Notes: generated by a model not told the origin, from the letters alone. Positions 1 to 8,037 are shown, numbered from the stretch's first letter. The stretch: 31,875 nucleotides of DNA from RGIG3102 sp964525015 (GCA_964525015.1 CAZGFY010000024.1:1-31875), one strand, 5' to 3'. Translations and numbers: made by a program.

Positions 1-5
1 AATAC

Positions 6-1403
6 ATGAGTAAGTTAGAAGTAGGTAAGGTTACTCAGGTAATGGGCGCTGTTATTGATATTCGTTTTGAAAACGAGCATCTGCCAGCTCTTTTAAATGC
101 TGTAAATGTAGACCATAATGGGGAAAACCTAGTGGTTGAAGTTGCACAGCATTTAGGGGATAATGTTGTTAGATGTATTGCGATGGCATCAACCGACGGT
201 CTTGTTCGTGGTGCAAAAGCAACAGACACAGGCAGCCCTATTACTGTTCCAGTTGGCGAAGTTACACTTGGAAGAATTTTTAATGTTCTAGGTGAAGCAG
301 TTGATGGAAAAGAAACACCAAAATCTGAAAAATATATGCCAATCCACGCAAAGGCTCCAAGCTATGAAGAACAAACAACAACGGCTGAAATACTAGAAAC
401 TGGTATTAAAGTTATCGATTTAATCTGCCCTTATACTAAAGGTGGTAAAATTGGTCTGTTTGGTGGTGCTGGCGTTGGTAAAACAGTTTTAATTCAAGAA
501 CTTATAACAAACGTTGCTAATGAGCACGGTGGTTTATCAGTTTTTGCTGGCGTTGGTGAAAGAACTCGTGAGGGTAATGACTTATTCCACGAAATGACAG
601 ACAGTGGCGTTATTAAGAAAACAGCCTTAGTTTACGGACAAATGAATGAGCCACCAGGGGCAAGAATGCGTGTTGCATTAACTGGTCTTACAATGGCTGA
701 ACACTTTAGGGATGAAGAAAACCAAGACGTGTTATTATTCGTTGATAATATTTTCCGTTTTACACAAGCTGGTTCTGAGGTTTCTGCTCTTTTAGGGCGT
801 ATGCCTTCTGCGGTTGGTTATCAGCCAACACTTGCAACAGAGATGGGTGCACTTCAAGAAAGAATTACCTCAACTAAAAAAGGGTCTATTACATCTATTC
901 AAGCAGTTTATGTTCCTGCCGATGACTTAACTGACCCAGCTCCTGCTACAACATTCGCTCACCTTGATGCGACTACAACACTAGCTAGGGGTATTGCTGC
1001 ACTTGGTATTTTCCCAGCAGTTGACCCACTAGATTCTTCTAGCCGTATTCTAACTCCAGAAATAGTTGGAGAAGAGCACTTTAATGTTGCAAGGGGCGTT
1101 CAAAGTATACTTCAAAGATATAAAGAGCTTCAAGATATTATCGCTATTATGGGTATGGATGAGCTTTCAGAAGATGATAAACTAATCGTTAACCGTGCAA
1201 GAAAAATCCAAAGATTTTTATCACAACCATTCAACGTTGCAGAACAGTTCACTGGTATGCAGGGTAAATATGTTCCTTTATCTGAAACAATCAGAGGATT
1301 TAAGGAAATTATGGAAGGTATGCACGATTCACTTCCTGAATCAGCGTTCTTATTTGCAGGCGGTATCGACGATGTTGTAGAAAAGGCAAAACAAAATAGC
1401 TAA
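6..1403 (+). CDS. atpD: F1Fo ATP synthase subunit beta
   Basis: Catalytic beta subunit of the F1 sector, which makes or hydrolyses ATP at the cytoplasmic face of the membrane. The 465-residue length is normal for the family. The Walker A motif GGAGVGKT is at residues 153-160, followed by GERTREGNDL and the DNIFRFTQAGSEVSALLGR stretch typical of beta subunits. The C-terminal regulatory motif reads DELSEDD near residue 385, a conservative change from DELSEED. The ATG lies five bases into the window, so its ribosome binding site and the upstream atp genes are outside. atpC follows after 14 bases, as in a standard atp operon. The coupling ion cannot be told from this subunit. Confidence 0.98.
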   Translation: MSKLEVGKVTQVMGAVIDIRFENEHLPALLNAVNVDHNGENLVVEVAQHLGDNVVRCIAMASTDGLVRGAKATDTGSPITVPVGEVTLGRIFNVLGEAVDGKETPKSEKYMPIHAKAPSYEEQTTTAEILETGIKVIDLICPYTKGGKIGLFGGAGVGKTVLIQELITNVANEHGGLSVFAGVGERTREGNDLFHEMTDSGVIKKTALVYGQMNEPPGARMRVALTGLTMAEHFRDEENQDVLLFVDNIFRFTQAGSEVSALLGRMPSAVGYQPTLATEMGALQERITSTKKGSITSIQAVYVPADDLTDPAPATTFAHLDATTTLARGIAALGIFPAVDPLDSSSRILTPEIVGEEHFNVARGVQSILQRYKELQDIIAIMGMDELSEDDKLIVNRARKIQRFLSQPFNVAEQFTGMQGKYVPLSETIRGFKEIMEGMHDSLPESAFLFAGGIDDVVEKAKQNS

Positions 1404-1417
1404 TTCAAAGGAAAGGA

Positions 1418-1840
1418 ATGATTATAATTATGCAATCCTTCAATTTAGAAGTAATCACAAATGATGGCGTTCATTATAAAGGTCAGGCAAATAGCGTAAC
1501 CGTTAGAACAACAACAGGTGATGTTACTGTCTTAGCAAGGCATATTGATTATATCACAGCTATTGGAATTGGAAAGGCTACAATACAAACCACTGAAGGT
1601 AAACGCTATGCCGCTTGTATGGGCGGGCTATTAGCTGTTACTAATGGTGATGTTAAAATACTATCATCCACATTTGAGTGGAGTGATGATATAGATGTTG
1701 ATAGAGCTCAAAAAGCATTAGAGGCTGCAAGAAAAGTTGTAAATGCAGGCTCTGATGATTCAAAAGCTGTGGCAAGAGCAAATATTAAAATCCAAAGGTC
1801 TTTAGCAAGATTAAATGTTAAACAATCAATAAACGACTAA
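1418..1840 (+). CDS. atpC: F1Fo ATP synthase subunit epsilon
   Basis: Epsilon subunit of F1, part of the central stalk and an intrinsic inhibitor of ATP hydrolysis. The N-terminal beta-sandwich begins FNLEVITNDG, and the C-terminal helical hairpin (about residues 95-138) is rich in Ala, Arg and Lys, as in the family. Two starts are possible. ATG 1418 has AAAGGA at 1407-1412, five bases away. ATG 1430 gives the family-like N-terminus MQSFNLEV but its AAGGA is 12 bases away. I keep 1418, with 1430 a real alternative. It is the last gene of the atp operon, since a strong terminator follows directly. Confidence 0.95.
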   Translation: MIIIMQSFNLEVITNDGVHYKGQANSVTVRTTTGDVTVLARHIDYITAIGIGKATIQTTEGKRYAACMGGLLAVTNGDVKILSSTFEWSDDIDVDRAQKALEAARKVVNAGSDDSKAVARANIKIQRSLARLNVKQSIND

Positions 1841-1842
1841 TT

Positions 1843-1878
1843 AAAAAAAGATAATCTATTTTTAGATTATCTTTTTTT
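1843..1878 (+). terminator. Rho-independent terminator of the atp operon
   Basis: A perfect 16-bp stem (1843-1858 with 1863-1878) with a TTTT loop ends in a run of seven T. It starts three bases after the atpC stop codon. Confidence 0.9.
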
Positions 1879-1989
1879 GTGCAGAAAAATAAATTTAGTT
1901 ATTTGAAAATATTTAAAAGAATAGATGTGCAACTTGCATAAATAGAACTAAAATTGTGTGGTTAATATAGAGAAAAGAGCAGTATGCTA

Positions 1990-2043
1990 TTGAAATCTGT
2001 ACGCGTATAGGATATACTGAAAACATAATTTGTACACGTACAA
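1990..2043 (+). promoter_or_regulatory. Promoter with two TGTACRCGTA operator-like repeats
   Basis: A sigma-A-type promoter is readable as TTGAAA (1990-1995), a 17-base spacer and TATACT (2013-2018). The motif TGTACGCGTA lies inside the spacer (1998-2007), and TGTACACGTA recurs 33 bp downstream (2031-2040), near the expected transcription start. The second copy sits in the dyad TTGTAC-AC-GTACAA (2030-2043). Sites in the spacer and at the start are typical of repression. A further perfect palindrome, TGCAACTTGCA, lies upstream at 1928-1938. The regulator is unknown. The TetR gene 2.8 kb downstream is the nearest candidate, but its own promoter lacks the motif. Confidence 0.65.
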
Positions 2044-2112
2044 AGAAGACGAAGTTATTACCACAATAATATTTTTAATTAGGAATATTATAAAAGAAAG
2101 GGACAACGATTT

Positions 2113-3351
2113 ATGCTAGTTATTAAAAATGCAAGACTGATTAAAGAACTTACAGAGGGGTATGATGGGGCAACTGGAGATGTTGTTATTAAAGAAGATA
2201 AGATAGTTAAAATTCTTTCAGCTGGTACAGCAGAAGTGGAAGAAGGAGCAAAAGTTATCGATGCAAAAGGGAAAACAGTTATGCCTGGGATTATGGATTT
2301 ACACGCCCACGCTTCTATGCTATACACCTTTAAAATGGAAGATCCAAGACTGAAATCCTCAACTAAAGATGTTTTAGATGCTTATAGCCACGTTAAAGAC
2401 TACCTAACACAAGGCTATACCTTACTAAGAGAACTCGGCTCGCATAAAAACATTGCGCTAGATTTAAGAAATCTAATTAATGCTGGCGTTATAACAGGGC
2501 CTAGAATGCTTTCAAGTGGTGAAATATTAACTCCAACAGCACCGGGTAACTCTTATTTTATGGATTTATATCAAATAGCAAATTCACCTGATGAATTAAG
2601 AGCTGAGGCGAGAGAGCAAATCGAAAGAGGAGTTGACGTTTTAAAATATATGGCAACTGGTGCTATGCTAAATAAAGGCGGACTGCCAGGAGCGAGAATT
2701 TGCACAGTCAAAGAGCTTGAATCTTTACAAGAAGTTGCAGAGCTTTCTAATATTCCAACAGCAGTTCACTGCCACGGAACAGAAGCTATTGAACGATGTG
2801 TTGAAGTTGGGATTAATACAATTGAGCACGCTTCTTTAATAAATGAAAAAACTATTCAAATGCTAGTTGATAATGGAGAAAAATCATACCTAGTTCCAAC
2901 TATGGCAATCGGATACACTATTTTAGGTGGTCCTTCAAATAAAAGAACAGGTCAGAGAACAGGTGTTTCTGCAAATGTTAGCGAAGATAAAATATATGTT
3001 AACGACCAAAGTCACGCTTGTATTAAAAATGCTTATAAAGCAGGGCTAACACTAGGATTTGGCAGTGATATTCCGTATGATTCATTTATGGAAACCCCAG
3101 GGCTTGAATTTATCGCAAGAAAAGAGTGCTGTGATATGGAGAATATAGATATGCTAAAACAAGCAACTATAAACAGTGCAAAAATTATTGGATGGGAAGA
3201 TAAACTTGGAACTATTAAAGAAGGTAAACTTGCTGATATTATAATAGTTGATGGTAATCCAGACGAAGACCATTTAGTTATGGCAAAACCGATGATAAAC
3301 GTTATCGTTGGTGGGAAAGTACTTATTGAAAATGGCGAGTTCACTAAATAA
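2113..3351 (+). CDS. Metal-dependent amidohydrolase (imidazolonepropionase-like, COG1228 type)
   Basis: A cytoplasmic TIM-barrel amidohydrolase that would hydrolyse an amide, cyclic amide or dipeptide-like substrate. The binuclear metal site is readable: H64-A-H66 after PGIMDL, the carbamylated-Lys position K178 (DVLKYMATG), H219/H221 in AVHCHG, H239 in IEHAS, and the catalytic Asp D319 in GSDIP. The small beta-sandwich is made from residues 1-57 and the C-terminus (GKLADIIIVDGNP). The 412-residue length is normal. AAAGGGA (2097-2103) precedes the ATG. It is followed by an MFS permease after 78 bases, so the pair probably imports and opens one compound. The family covers imidazolonepropionase-like and Xaa-Pro dipeptidase-like enzymes, and the substrate cannot be chosen from sequence. 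Confidence 0.9.
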   Translation: MLVIKNARLIKELTEGYDGATGDVVIKEDKIVKILSAGTAEVEEGAKVIDAKGKTVMPGIMDLHAHASMLYTFKMEDPRLKSSTKDVLDAYSHVKDYLTQGYTLLRELGSHKNIALDLRNLINAGVITGPRMLSSGEILTPTAPGNSYFMDLYQIANSPDELRAEAREQIERGVDVLKYMATGAMLNKGGLPGARICTVKELESLQEVAELSNIPTAVHCHGTEAIERCVEVGINTIEHASLINEKTIQMLVDNGEKSYLVPTMAIGYTILGGPSNKRTGQRTGVSANVSEDKIYVNDQSHACIKNAYKAGLTLGFGSDIPYDSFMETPGLEFIARKECCDMENIDMLKQATINSAKIIGWEDKLGTIKEGKLADIIIVDGNPDEDHLVMAKPMINVIVGGKVLIENGEFTK

Positions 3352-3361
3352 AAGTATATAT

Positions 3362-3386
3362 AAAGGCAGATAGCTAATTTGCCTTT
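3362..3386 (+). terminator. Weak hairpin between amidohydrolase and permease genes
   Basis: AAAGGCA (3362-3368) pairs with TGCCTTT (3380-3386) and is followed by only a short T/A run. It could lower transcription into the permease gene rather than stop it. Confidence 0.35.
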
Positions 3387-3429
3387 TAAATAAAAAATAA
3401 AACAATCGCAAGATTAAAAGGAGAAAATT

Positions 3430-4737
3430 ATGAAATTTCTATTCCAGAAAAAATACTTAGTGCTACTACTTTTATCCCTAACGCTAAACCTTTCTACAAT
3501 CGTTTATCTCCCTACAATTTACTACATTCCATTCCAGCAATTATTCGGCTTAACAAATGAGCAACAAGGAACACTTTTATCAGTTTACGGCACGCTTTCC
3601 TTTTTTGCATATTTCTTTGGTGGATTAATTGCTGATAGAATAGGCGTAAAAACTCTGCTTGTTTGGTCGTCTATTATTACGGGATGTCTAGCTTTATACA
3701 CGTCCACTGTTCCAAGCTATGAAATTATGCTTGTAATCTATGTTTTATACGCAATAAGCTTTATATTCCTTCAATGGCCAGCATTTATGAAGGCTGTTCG
3801 TATGCTAGGTGCTTCAGAGGAAATGCCAAGAATTAATGCATTTTGGGGCTTTACAAGTAATATGTTTGGTATGGTTCTTTCTTATGGATTATTATTCATA
3901 TTTGCAGACGCAGTTAATGGTGCAGGCGGATTTGAATGGGTAATTGTAACATACGCTACTATTTCAATTGCTATTGGAGTTTCAATTCAGTTGTTCTATA
4001 AACCAGATGAATTCCTAACAAAAGAAGCAAGAGAAGAATTAGAAGGAACAAAGAAAAAAGGCGGTATAGACTTCTCATTAATGGGCAAAGTTTTAAAAAC
4101 TCCTTCAACGTGGTTTTCTGCTTTGTTAATCCTAACTGGATATATGACAACAACAGCGGCTTCATACTTTAGCGTAATGCTTAACAGCGTTTATCTACTA
4201 CCCGTTAGTATAACTGTTGCTATGGGTATAGCTATAAAATATGTTTTCCGTTCAATTTCAGGGCCTATGGCAGCTGTAATTATTGAAAAATTAGGCGTTT
4301 CACACAAGGCTGTAAAATTATTTTCCTCTGTGATAATTTCTGTTTTACTAGGAATGATATTCCTTCCAGTAGACCCTGCTATTGGAACAATTGCCCTAAT
4401 TTTAGTTGCACTATTTAGCTTTGTTATCGGATTTAGTGGCTCAGCTGGTATGCTACCACTTGCTGAAACAAAAGTTCCTATGATGGTTTATGGAACAACA
4501 GCTGGTATAGTTTCAGCTCTTGGATATTCATCAGATATGTGGTTATTTAGTGTTTTAGGTGGCGTTTTAGATGCAGACCCAACAGGTGGATTTAAAACAA
4601 TAATGTGGATATTACTTGGTGCACAAATAGTAATGCTTGTAACTGCTTTTGTGTACGGGCAATACCTAAATAAATTAATCAAACAAGATCCAGAAAAATA
4701 CACACCTAAAAAAGTTAGCACAACAGAAATAGCTTAA
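3430..4737 (+). CDS. MFS transporter
   Basis: A major facilitator superfamily permease of the cytoplasmic membrane. The protein is 435 residues, with hydrophobic segments consistent with twelve helices and a hydrophilic loop near residues 195-215 separating the two halves. The MFS motif A loop between helices 2 and 3 is seen as GGLIADRIG (residues 64-72). AAAGGAG precedes the ATG. Its position right after the amidohydrolase gene suggests import of that enzyme's substrate or export of its product, which is inference. The general look is of the NarK/UhpC-like anion or organic-acid carriers, but no substrate motif is clear. Confidence 0.88.
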   Translation: MKFLFQKKYLVLLLLSLTLNLSTIVYLPTIYYIPFQQLFGLTNEQQGTLLSVYGTLSFFAYFFGGLIADRIGVKTLLVWSSIITGCLALYTSTVPSYEIMLVIYVLYAISFIFLQWPAFMKAVRMLGASEEMPRINAFWGFTSNMFGMVLSYGLLFIFADAVNGAGGFEWVIVTYATISIAIGVSIQLFYKPDEFLTKEAREELEGTKKKGGIDFSLMGKVLKTPSTWFSALLILTGYMTTTAASYFSVMLNSVYLLPVSITVAMGIAIKYVFRSISGPMAAVIIEKLGVSHKAVKLFSSVIISVLLGMIFLPVDPAIGTIALILVALFSFVIGFSGSAGMLPLAETKVPMMVYGTTAGIVSALGYSSDMWLFSVLGGVLDADPTGGFKTIMWILLGAQIVMLVTAFVYGQYLNKLIKQDPEKYTPKKVSTTEIA

Positions 4738-4768
4738 TAAAAACACAGCACTAATTTACTAACTAAAG

Positions 4769-4797
4769 TTGCAAAAAACATGGCATTATGCTAGAAT
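4769..4797 (+). promoter_or_regulatory. Promoter of the TetR gene
   Basis: TTGCAA (4769-4774), 17 bases, then TAGAAT (4792-4797). An extended -10 TG lies at 4789-4790. Confidence 0.7.
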
Positions 4798-4830
4798 AAA
4801 TGTATTTTATATTCGAAAGTGGTGCTTATA

Positions 4831-5487
4831 GTGAAAAATAAAAACTTAAGTTTAAAAGAAAATATCTTAAAGAGTGCAAGAGAATTATTTTTAGATAAAG
4901 GATACGAAAAAACATCGATGCGTGATATAGCTAAAAAAGCAAAAGTTAGCCTTGGCTCGGTAGTTTATCATTATAATTCTAAAGATAATTTAATGTATGA
5001 AGTGAGCGAAGGATTATTAAAAGAACTTCGTGAAAGTGAGTATGATGAAAAAATTCTTGTGAGCAGTTCTCTAGAAAGACTTTTTTTATACCAACTATTA
5101 TTGCAAGTGGGATTTAATCAAAATCCTAAGATAGAAAGATTCTTCAATCAACTTTTAGCAAGGAGTGAAATAAAAGTTGCGCCTTACTCATACACAGTTA
5201 AAATTTATAGGGATGTTTTAAAAGAATTTTCAATTGATGCAAGTGAGGATGATATATTTAAATATATGCAGATTGCAAAATTTGTGGAGATTGGATTTAC
5301 TAGAATGAAATTAAGTCGTGATATAACTATTTCATATTTAGATTCAATTTATTTAATAATAGAGTCGAGTATTTTACCGCTTGGAATATCTAAAGAAACT
5401 TTAATAGATGCCTATAATGCTGCTCTGGGGAAATTATCAGATAAGGATATTGAAATTTTAAAAACTGATAGAATGAAATTAGTTTAA
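4831..5487 (+). CDS. TetR/AcrR family transcriptional regulator
   Basis: A DNA-binding regulator whose N-terminal helix-turn-helix is followed by an all-helical ligand domain. With the start used here, residues 28-48 read TSMRDIAKKAKVSLGSVVYHY, the typical TetR recognition helix region; the protein is 218 residues. No ATG is available. GTG 4831 lies eight bases after GAAAGTGG (4815-4822), which favours it over GTG 4819. It has its own promoter and lies between two transporter genes, so control of the amidohydrolase/MFS pair, the downstream symporter, or both is likely. The ligand is unknown. The C-terminal domain is divergent and does not place it in a named subfamily. Confidence 0.88.
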   Translation: MKNKNLSLKENILKSARELFLDKGYEKTSMRDIAKKAKVSLGSVVYHYNSKDNLMYEVSEGLLKELRESEYDEKILVSSSLERLFLYQLLLQVGFNQNPKIERFFNQLLARSEIKVAPYSYTVKIYRDVLKEFSIDASEDDIFKYMQIAKFVEIGFTRMKLSRDITISYLDSIYLIIESSILPLGISKETLIDAYNAALGKLSDKDIEILKTDRMKLV

Positions 5488-5505
5488 AAAATATAACTTT
5501 AATAA

Positions 5506-5534
5506 TTGGTAAACACCACATAAAAGGTTATGCA
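5506..5534 (+). promoter_or_regulatory. Possible promoter for the GPH symporter gene
   Basis: TTGGTA (5506-5511), 17 bases, then TATGCA (5529-5534). It is a weak match. If used, transcription would start at the left edge of the hairpin at 5541-5583. Confidence 0.4.
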
Positions 5535-5540
5535 ATGAAA

Positions 5541-5583
5541 AAAAGACTTGGTTATGTGTTTTATAACATATACTAAGTCTTTT
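5541..5583 (+). terminator. Hairpin after tetR (terminator or leader structure)
   Basis: AAAAGACTT (5541-5549) pairs with AAGTCTTTT (5575-5583), and the inner stem continues imperfectly (GTTATG with CATATAC). T-rich sequence follows. CACATAA at 5517-5523 could instead pair with TTATGTG at 5552-5558, so two exclusive folds are possible. The simplest reading is the tetR terminator. Confidence 0.55.
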
Positions 5584-5633
5584 GTGTTTTTACTAGCAAA
5601 TAATTTTAATCCATTTAAAGGAGAAATTTAATT

Positions 5634-7034
5634 ATGCAAAGTAACACTATGCAAAAATCTCTACCTAGTAAAGTAAAGTGGCTATATGCCACAGGGGAAA
5701 CAGGACAGCAGATTGTTGTTGGAATGTTTGGAATGTTTATGCTGTTTTTTTACACAAACGTATTTGGTATAAGTCCAGCAGCGGCAGGGACGATGTTTTT
5801 AATTGCAAGAGTTTGGGATGCAATTAACGATCCGATTATTGGAGCTATAATAGATGGAACAAATACAAAACAAGGAAGATGTAGGCCTTATTTAATCAAA
5901 GGCGCTATTCCGCTTGCTGTTTTCATGATTTTAACATTCACAGCTCCAGATTTATCACCAACTATGAAATTAGTTTGGGCGTATGTAACTTATATAGGTC
6001 AAGGGATGATATATACAGCGACTAACACTGCATATATAACTTTAATGTCTAGAATTGCAAAAACAGCCGATGAGCGTATTGATATGCGCTCTAAAATAGT
6101 TATAGTTGCAACTATTGGCACATGGGTTTCAACTAGCCAAACTATGAATTTAGTGAATTTTTTTGGAGATTCAGGAACTAACTTACAAAAAGGATTTTTT
6201 ATAACAATTTGTATTTACTCTTCGATTATAGTGGCAGGGTATTTACTAGTTGCACATTCAGTTCGTGATTATGATAAAACCGAAACATTTGAAAAACAAA
6301 AAATAGATATAAACACAAAAGAGATAAGAAAAGATTTATTTGCACTATTTAAAAATCCAATGATGATTTATGTTTGCTTAATGAATTTTTTATATGTTTT
6401 ATTATCTTTTATTCCTATGGGTGCACTAGTTTACTATCTAACATATAATATTAAAAAACCAGAAGCAATAGCGATTGTTCAAACTATTGCAACGATTTCC
6501 TATCTAATAGTAGGCTTTACTATAACTAAATTAAGCCAAAAACTTGGCAAAACAAATCTTGCAATTATGGCTATATCAATGGCAATTATTTGCTATATAA
6601 TAAGATATATTACAAATGATTCATCATTTATTTTAATGCTAATTTGTGGTGGATTAGTTGAAATGGGATTTGCTTATTACGGAAATTTAAACTCGCCATT
6701 TTTGATGGATGCAGTTGATTATAATGAATATATGACAGGCAGGAGAACAGATGCCTTGATTATTTCAACATTTAATTTTATAACAAAGCTATGTATTGGT
6801 ATAAGTGGTGCAGTGGTAGGGTATTTGCTAGGGCTTACAGGCTTTGACCAAACTTTAGAAACTCAACCAGATTCCGTTTTATTAGGGCTTAAAAATATGA
6901 TGTTTTTAATTCCAGGAGTTTTAGCAGTATTTTTTGTTGTTATTTTATTAAAATATAAAAAACATCAAAATAAAATGCTGAAAATACTAAAAGAATTAGA
7001 AATAAGAAGAAATCAAAAGCAAGAAAGCATTTAA
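5634..7034 (+). CDS. GPH-family (MelB-like) sugar:cation symporter
   Basis: A glycoside-pentoside-hexuronide:cation symporter in the cytoplasmic membrane. The 466 residues hold about twelve hydrophobic helices. The helix II region ARVWDAINDPIIGAIIDGT (about residues 58-76) carries the Asp pair that binds the coupling cation in MelB-type carriers. The conserved GRCRPY loop follows at about residues 82-87, and a long central loop (about 205-240) splits the two halves. AAAGGAG (5617-5623) lies ten bases before the ATG. No glycosidase is nearby, so the solute is unclear; in this family it is usually a glycoside, pentoside or hexuronide. The tetR gene just upstream is a plausible regulator. Confidence 0.9.
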   Translation: MQSNTMQKSLPSKVKWLYATGETGQQIVVGMFGMFMLFFYTNVFGISPAAAGTMFLIARVWDAINDPIIGAIIDGTNTKQGRCRPYLIKGAIPLAVFMILTFTAPDLSPTMKLVWAYVTYIGQGMIYTATNTAYITLMSRIAKTADERIDMRSKIVIVATIGTWVSTSQTMNLVNFFGDSGTNLQKGFFITICIYSSIIVAGYLLVAHSVRDYDKTETFEKQKIDINTKEIRKDLFALFKNPMMIYVCLMNFLYVLLSFIPMGALVYYLTYNIKKPEAIAIVQTIATISYLIVGFTITKLSQKLGKTNLAIMAISMAIICYIIRYITNDSSFILMLICGGLVEMGFAYYGNLNSPFLMDAVDYNEYMTGRRTDALIISTFNFITKLCIGISGAVVGYLLGLTGFDQTLETQPDSVLLGLKNMMFLIPGVLAVFFVVILLKYKKHQNKMLKILKELEIRRNQKQESI

Positions 7035-7045
7035 AAGAATTATAT

Positions 7046-7087
7046 TATCTTTAAAAAGTGACGCTTTTTAGTCACTTTTTAAAGATA
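7046..7087. terminator. Perfect 17-bp palindromic terminator
   Basis: Positions 7046-7062 and 7071-7087 are exact inverted repeats around the loop GCTTTTTA. The T run lies inside the stem, so it can work in both directions. It ends the symporter transcript. Confidence 0.75.
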
Positions 7088-7142
7088 GGGTATAATGAAA
7101 ATTAAAAGCTTAAAAATATTTAAAATTTTTATGAAAAAAGTA

Positions 7143-7171
7143 TTGACAAATGAGCGATTATGTATTATAAT
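7143..7171 (+). promoter_or_regulatory. Consensus promoter of tRNA-Pro
   Basis: TTGACA (7143-7148), 17 bases, TATAAT (7166-7171): a perfect sigma-A consensus, 40 bases before the tRNA. Such strength is common for stable RNA genes. Confidence 0.92.
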
Positions 7172-7211
7172 TTAATTCGCACTAAAGAAACAGCTTCTTT
7201 AGAAAATATAT

Positions 7212-7288
7212 TGGGATGTGGCTCAGTTTGGTAGAGCGCCTGGTTTGGGACCAGGATGCCGCAGGTTCGAATCCTGTCATCCCAACCA
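7212..7288 (+). tRNA. tRNA-Pro (anticodon TGG)
   Basis: The cloverleaf is complete. The acceptor stem is TGGGATG with CATCCCA, the D-arm contains GGCTCAGTTTGGTAGAGC, and the anticodon stem is CCTGG/CCAGG with loop TTTGGGA, so the anticodon is TGG. The T-arm is CAGGTTCGAATCCTG, then discriminator A and encoded CCA. A short open frame that runs through it is not a gene. Confidence 0.97.
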
Positions 7289-7291
7289 AAT

Positions 7292-7320
7292 AAAAGAATA
7301 TCGAAAGATATTCTTTTTTT
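7292..7320 (+). terminator. tRNA-Pro terminator
   Basis: An 11-bp stem (7292-7302 with 7307-7317) has a GAAA tetraloop and a T run to 7320. The same hairpin recurs at 7479-7500 as part of a downstream duplication. Confidence 0.9.
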
Positions 7321-7325
7321 ATTTA

Positions 7326-7500
7326 CTAGAGAAGGATTCGAACCTTGAGAAGGTGAGAGTTGTTAAGAAAACAGTGCAGTGCACTGTTTTTAAACTTGAA
7401 GGGTGAAGAGCGAAAGCTCGAGGCTGGTAAAAATTTTAATTTTTACATCCTGTCATCTAAGCCAAAGAAAAGAATATCGAAAGATATTATTTTTTTATTT
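7326..7500 (+). repeat. tRNA-tail element: duplicated tRNA 3' end and terminator with hairpins
   Basis: The stretch 7447-7500 repeats the tRNA-Pro 3' end plus its terminator (7271-7324): ATCCTGTCATC, a degenerate CCAACCA, and AAAGAATATCGAAAGATATT with a T run. Between the copies lie an inverted T-arm-like piece GAAGGATTCGAACC (7331-7344), a perfect hairpin AAAACAGTGCA-G-TGCACTGTTTT (about 7368-7390), GAGC-GAAA-GCTC (about 7408-7419) and GTAAAAATT-TT-AATTTTTAC (about 7427-7446). CCTTGAG can also pair with CTCGAGG around the first hairpin. No protein or integrase is seen. It may be the scar of a tRNA-targeted element, a decayed tRNA, or a structured RNA. Confidence 0.7.
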
Positions 7501-7509
7501 ATATAATTG

Positions 7510-7538
7510 TTGTCTTTTTATAGATGTTATGATAAAAT
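7510..7538 (+). promoter_or_regulatory. Promoter of the small coiled-coil gene
   Basis: TTGTCT (7510-7515), 17 bases, TAAAAT (7533-7538), 45 bases before the ATG. Confidence 0.6.
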
Positions 7539-7583
7539 TATAATTAATATTAAATACTTAAAAGAATATAAAGGAGAATACTT

Positions 7584-7766
7584 ATGCCAGATTATAAATC
7601 AATGTACTACCACTTGGCTGGTAGAATGGCTACTTCAATTGAAGTATTAGAAACAACAACTAAAATTCTGCAAGATACCACTGAGAATTTAGCACAGCTA
7701 ACTGAAAAATTAAAACTAGCGCAACAAACAACAGAAGAAATGTTTATAAATTCAGAAGACGAATAA
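7584..7766 (+). CDS. Small acidic coiled-coil protein of unknown function
   Basis: A 60-residue protein that I cannot assign to a named family. It opens MPDYKSMYYHLAGRM, continues as one heptad-like helix (leucines about every 3-4 residues from residue 22 to 45) and ends EEMFINSEDE. AAAGGAG precedes the ATG, a good promoter lies upstream and a strong terminator follows, so it is a single-gene unit. The same layout (NYK...Y...R...LE...EEKFIN plus acidic tail) appears in the protein at 21607-21738, which lies beside an HTH regulator. A role as a small partner or antagonist is possible, but nothing shows it directly. Confidence 0.75.
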   Translation: MPDYKSMYYHLAGRMATSIEVLETTTKILQDTTENLAQLTEKLKLAQQTTEEMFINSEDE

Positions 7767-7778
7767 TATATTAATTCA

Positions 7779-7824
7779 AAAAGCATAAAATATTATCACA
7801 ATGGTAATATTTTATGCTTTTATA
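7779..7824. terminator. Terminator of the small coiled-coil gene
   Basis: A perfect 17-bp stem (7779-7795 with 7805-7821) with a 9-base loop, A-rich before and T-rich after, so it may work in both directions. The following 213 bases to the hemerythrin gene hold one AT-rich dyad (GATATTCTA/TAGAATATC, 7878-7900) and no clear gene. Confidence 0.85.
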
Positions 7825-8037
7825 TATTTTTAGTTAATATTTAGTTATTATGCCTATTGAATTACAGCTTTGTATCTGATATTCTATATATTAGAATATC
7901 TCAATTAATTAAGATTGTAAAAAAATTAACCTAACGAATTTTTATGTAATAATAACATTTAATCAAAACCTTTTAATATGTCAAAGTAAAATAGATATTT
8001 GTGTAATCTTTTAAAAATATTAAAAAGGAGTAGGTTT

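Noticed and set aside
3033..3344. Minus-strand open frame of 103 codons inside the amidohydrolase gene
   Set aside because: Shadow of conserved coding sequence, with low-complexity Ser/Ile composition.
5517..5583. Attenuator before the GPH symporter gene
   Set aside because: Alternative pairing is only seven AT-rich base pairs; a plain tetR terminator is simpler, so it is noted in the feature only.
7218..7406. Open frame of 62 codons through tRNA-Pro
   Set aside because: It overlaps the whole tRNA, its terminator and the structured tail, and has no ribosome binding site.
7999..8037. Longer N-terminus for the hemerythrin
   Set aside because: AAAAAGGAG lies within the proposed extension and is placed for ATG 8038.
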